From Emiliania huxleyi CCMP1516 (Eukaryota > Haptophyta > Isochrysidales > Noelaerhabdaceae): 21,090 bases of DNA. Below, in pieces: positions 20,412 to 21,090 of the stretch (position 1 is the first letter of the stretch; the number at the start of each line of letters is the position of its first letter). The notes under the pieces were generated by a model that did no database searches, was not told the origin of the DNA, and worked only from the letters and a program-made list of their open reading frames with translations. Location: assembly GCF_000372725.1 (NCBI RefSeq), contig NW_005198544.1:6150-27239 (forward strand). The letters are read 5' to 3'. A program made the translations under genes and the position numbers.

Positions 20412-21090
20412 ATGCACGCCGGCCAGAGCGCGCCAGAGCGCGGAGACGTCCCCGGCTCGCAGCTGCCGTCTCTGCGCGAGCGGCGCGTGGCGGCGACCCG
20501 GGAGGGCCGCTCGCTGCTGTTGCCGAGCACGGTCGGCGCCCCGAACGCCCCTCCGCCGCCCGCAGACATTCTTGAGCAGCGGCAGCGCATGGTTGCGGCA
20601 GCGAATCCGGCGCTCAGCCAACCCGCCGGCGCAGTGGCGGGTGAAGAGAGCGGAGAGGACGACGCGCAGTCGCTCGCCTCGATCCCCTCGCCCGCCTCGT
20701 CGGCCCCGCCGTCGCCGCAGCGGTCGGCCACGCCTGGCCGCCCCGCTGACACACCGAGCCTCGGCGACGCCTCCAACCTCTCCGGTGCTGCCGGCGGCGA
20801 GGCGGCCGGCGGCGAGGCGGCAGGATCGCCCGCGGAGAGGGAGCGCTCTTCCTCGTGGCGCGCCTCGCACGCCTGCCGCCGCCACCGCCGCCGCCGCCGC
20901 CCTCCCCCGACGCGCGCCTCTCGCATGCCGTAGGTCGCTGATCGAGACGTCGGCCGGCCTCCTCGACTCGGTCTCGTCGATGCTCGCAGGGTACGCGCCC
21001 TGGTCGCCAGGCAAGGGCCGCCGGGGAGCGACCCGCGCCAGCGCCGCCTCCTGCTCCGTTCCCACCTCGCCAGCCGCTTCGGCCAGCCCC
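20412..21090 (+). CDS. Unrecognised Ser/Pro/Ala-rich protein, 5' part only (right edge truncates)
   Basis: From the ATG at 20412 the frame begins MHAGQSAPERGDVPGSQLPS, then RVAATREGRSLLLPS and ADILEQRQRMVAAANPALSQ. A long Ser/Pro/Gly/Ala-rich acidic disordered region with an imperfect GGEAA repeat follows. A 79-base GT-AG intron at 20855-20933 joins SSS to SLIETSAGLLDSVSSMLAGY, and the frame stays open to the end of the window. Without splicing the frame would stop at 20931-20933. No domain is recognised; the sequence after the intron could be an amphipathic helix. The start is a choice: the ATG at 20366 is out of frame and may act as an upstream reading frame. Confidence 0.6.

Overview
The window looks like nuclear DNA from a GC-rich, intron-bearing eukaryotic alga with a secondary red-type plastid. 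Three things point there. Genes are split by short introns, mostly 62-115 bases. Standard nuclear housekeeping genes are present (RNA polymerase II subunit RPB4, mitochondrial complex I subunit NDUFS8). One gene encodes a Ycf33/DUF751-type plastid protein behind an ER-signal-like leader. A haptophyte (Emiliania/Prymnesium type) fits best by GC content, short introns, many GC donors and abundant microsatellites. Dinoflagellates also use GC and GA donors, so the assignment is inference.

Layout, left to right. Bases 1-3227 (minus) are one uninterrupted reading frame of about 1,075 codons running off the left edge; it carries a 55-residue tandem repeat and I do not recognise the family. Bases 3228-4870 are GC-rich and mostly non-coding, and include a second copy of that gene's 5' end. 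A seven-exon nucleoredoxin-like gene (4871-6538, +) converges on a plastid Ycf33-like gene (6762-7211, -). Next is a decayed non-LTR retrotransposon tail (7647-8540, -), then RPB4 in four exons (9205-9967, +).

Bases 9968-12393 hold a CA microsatellite, a T-rich stretch with inverted repeats, a weak unassigned coding-like stretch and dispersed repeats, one pair forming a perfect 38-base inverted repeat. An eleven-exon gene for a membrane-anchored DUF6625-type, glycosyltransferase-like protein spans 12394-15574 (+). After a non-coding gap, NDUFS8 lies on the minus strand (16862-18145). A second retroelement remnant (about 18570-19410, +) is followed by a dispersed repeat containing a roughly 106-base GT microsatellite. 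A partial gene for a disordered protein begins at 20412 and runs off the right edge.

The genes are not an operon or pathway. They are independent units with convergent or divergent spacing, separated by repeats. The most notable signals are the splice sites and the repeats. Of 24 introns I could place by protein continuity, 13 start GT, 9 start GC and 2 start GA. Several introns begin with a copy of the start of the following exon.
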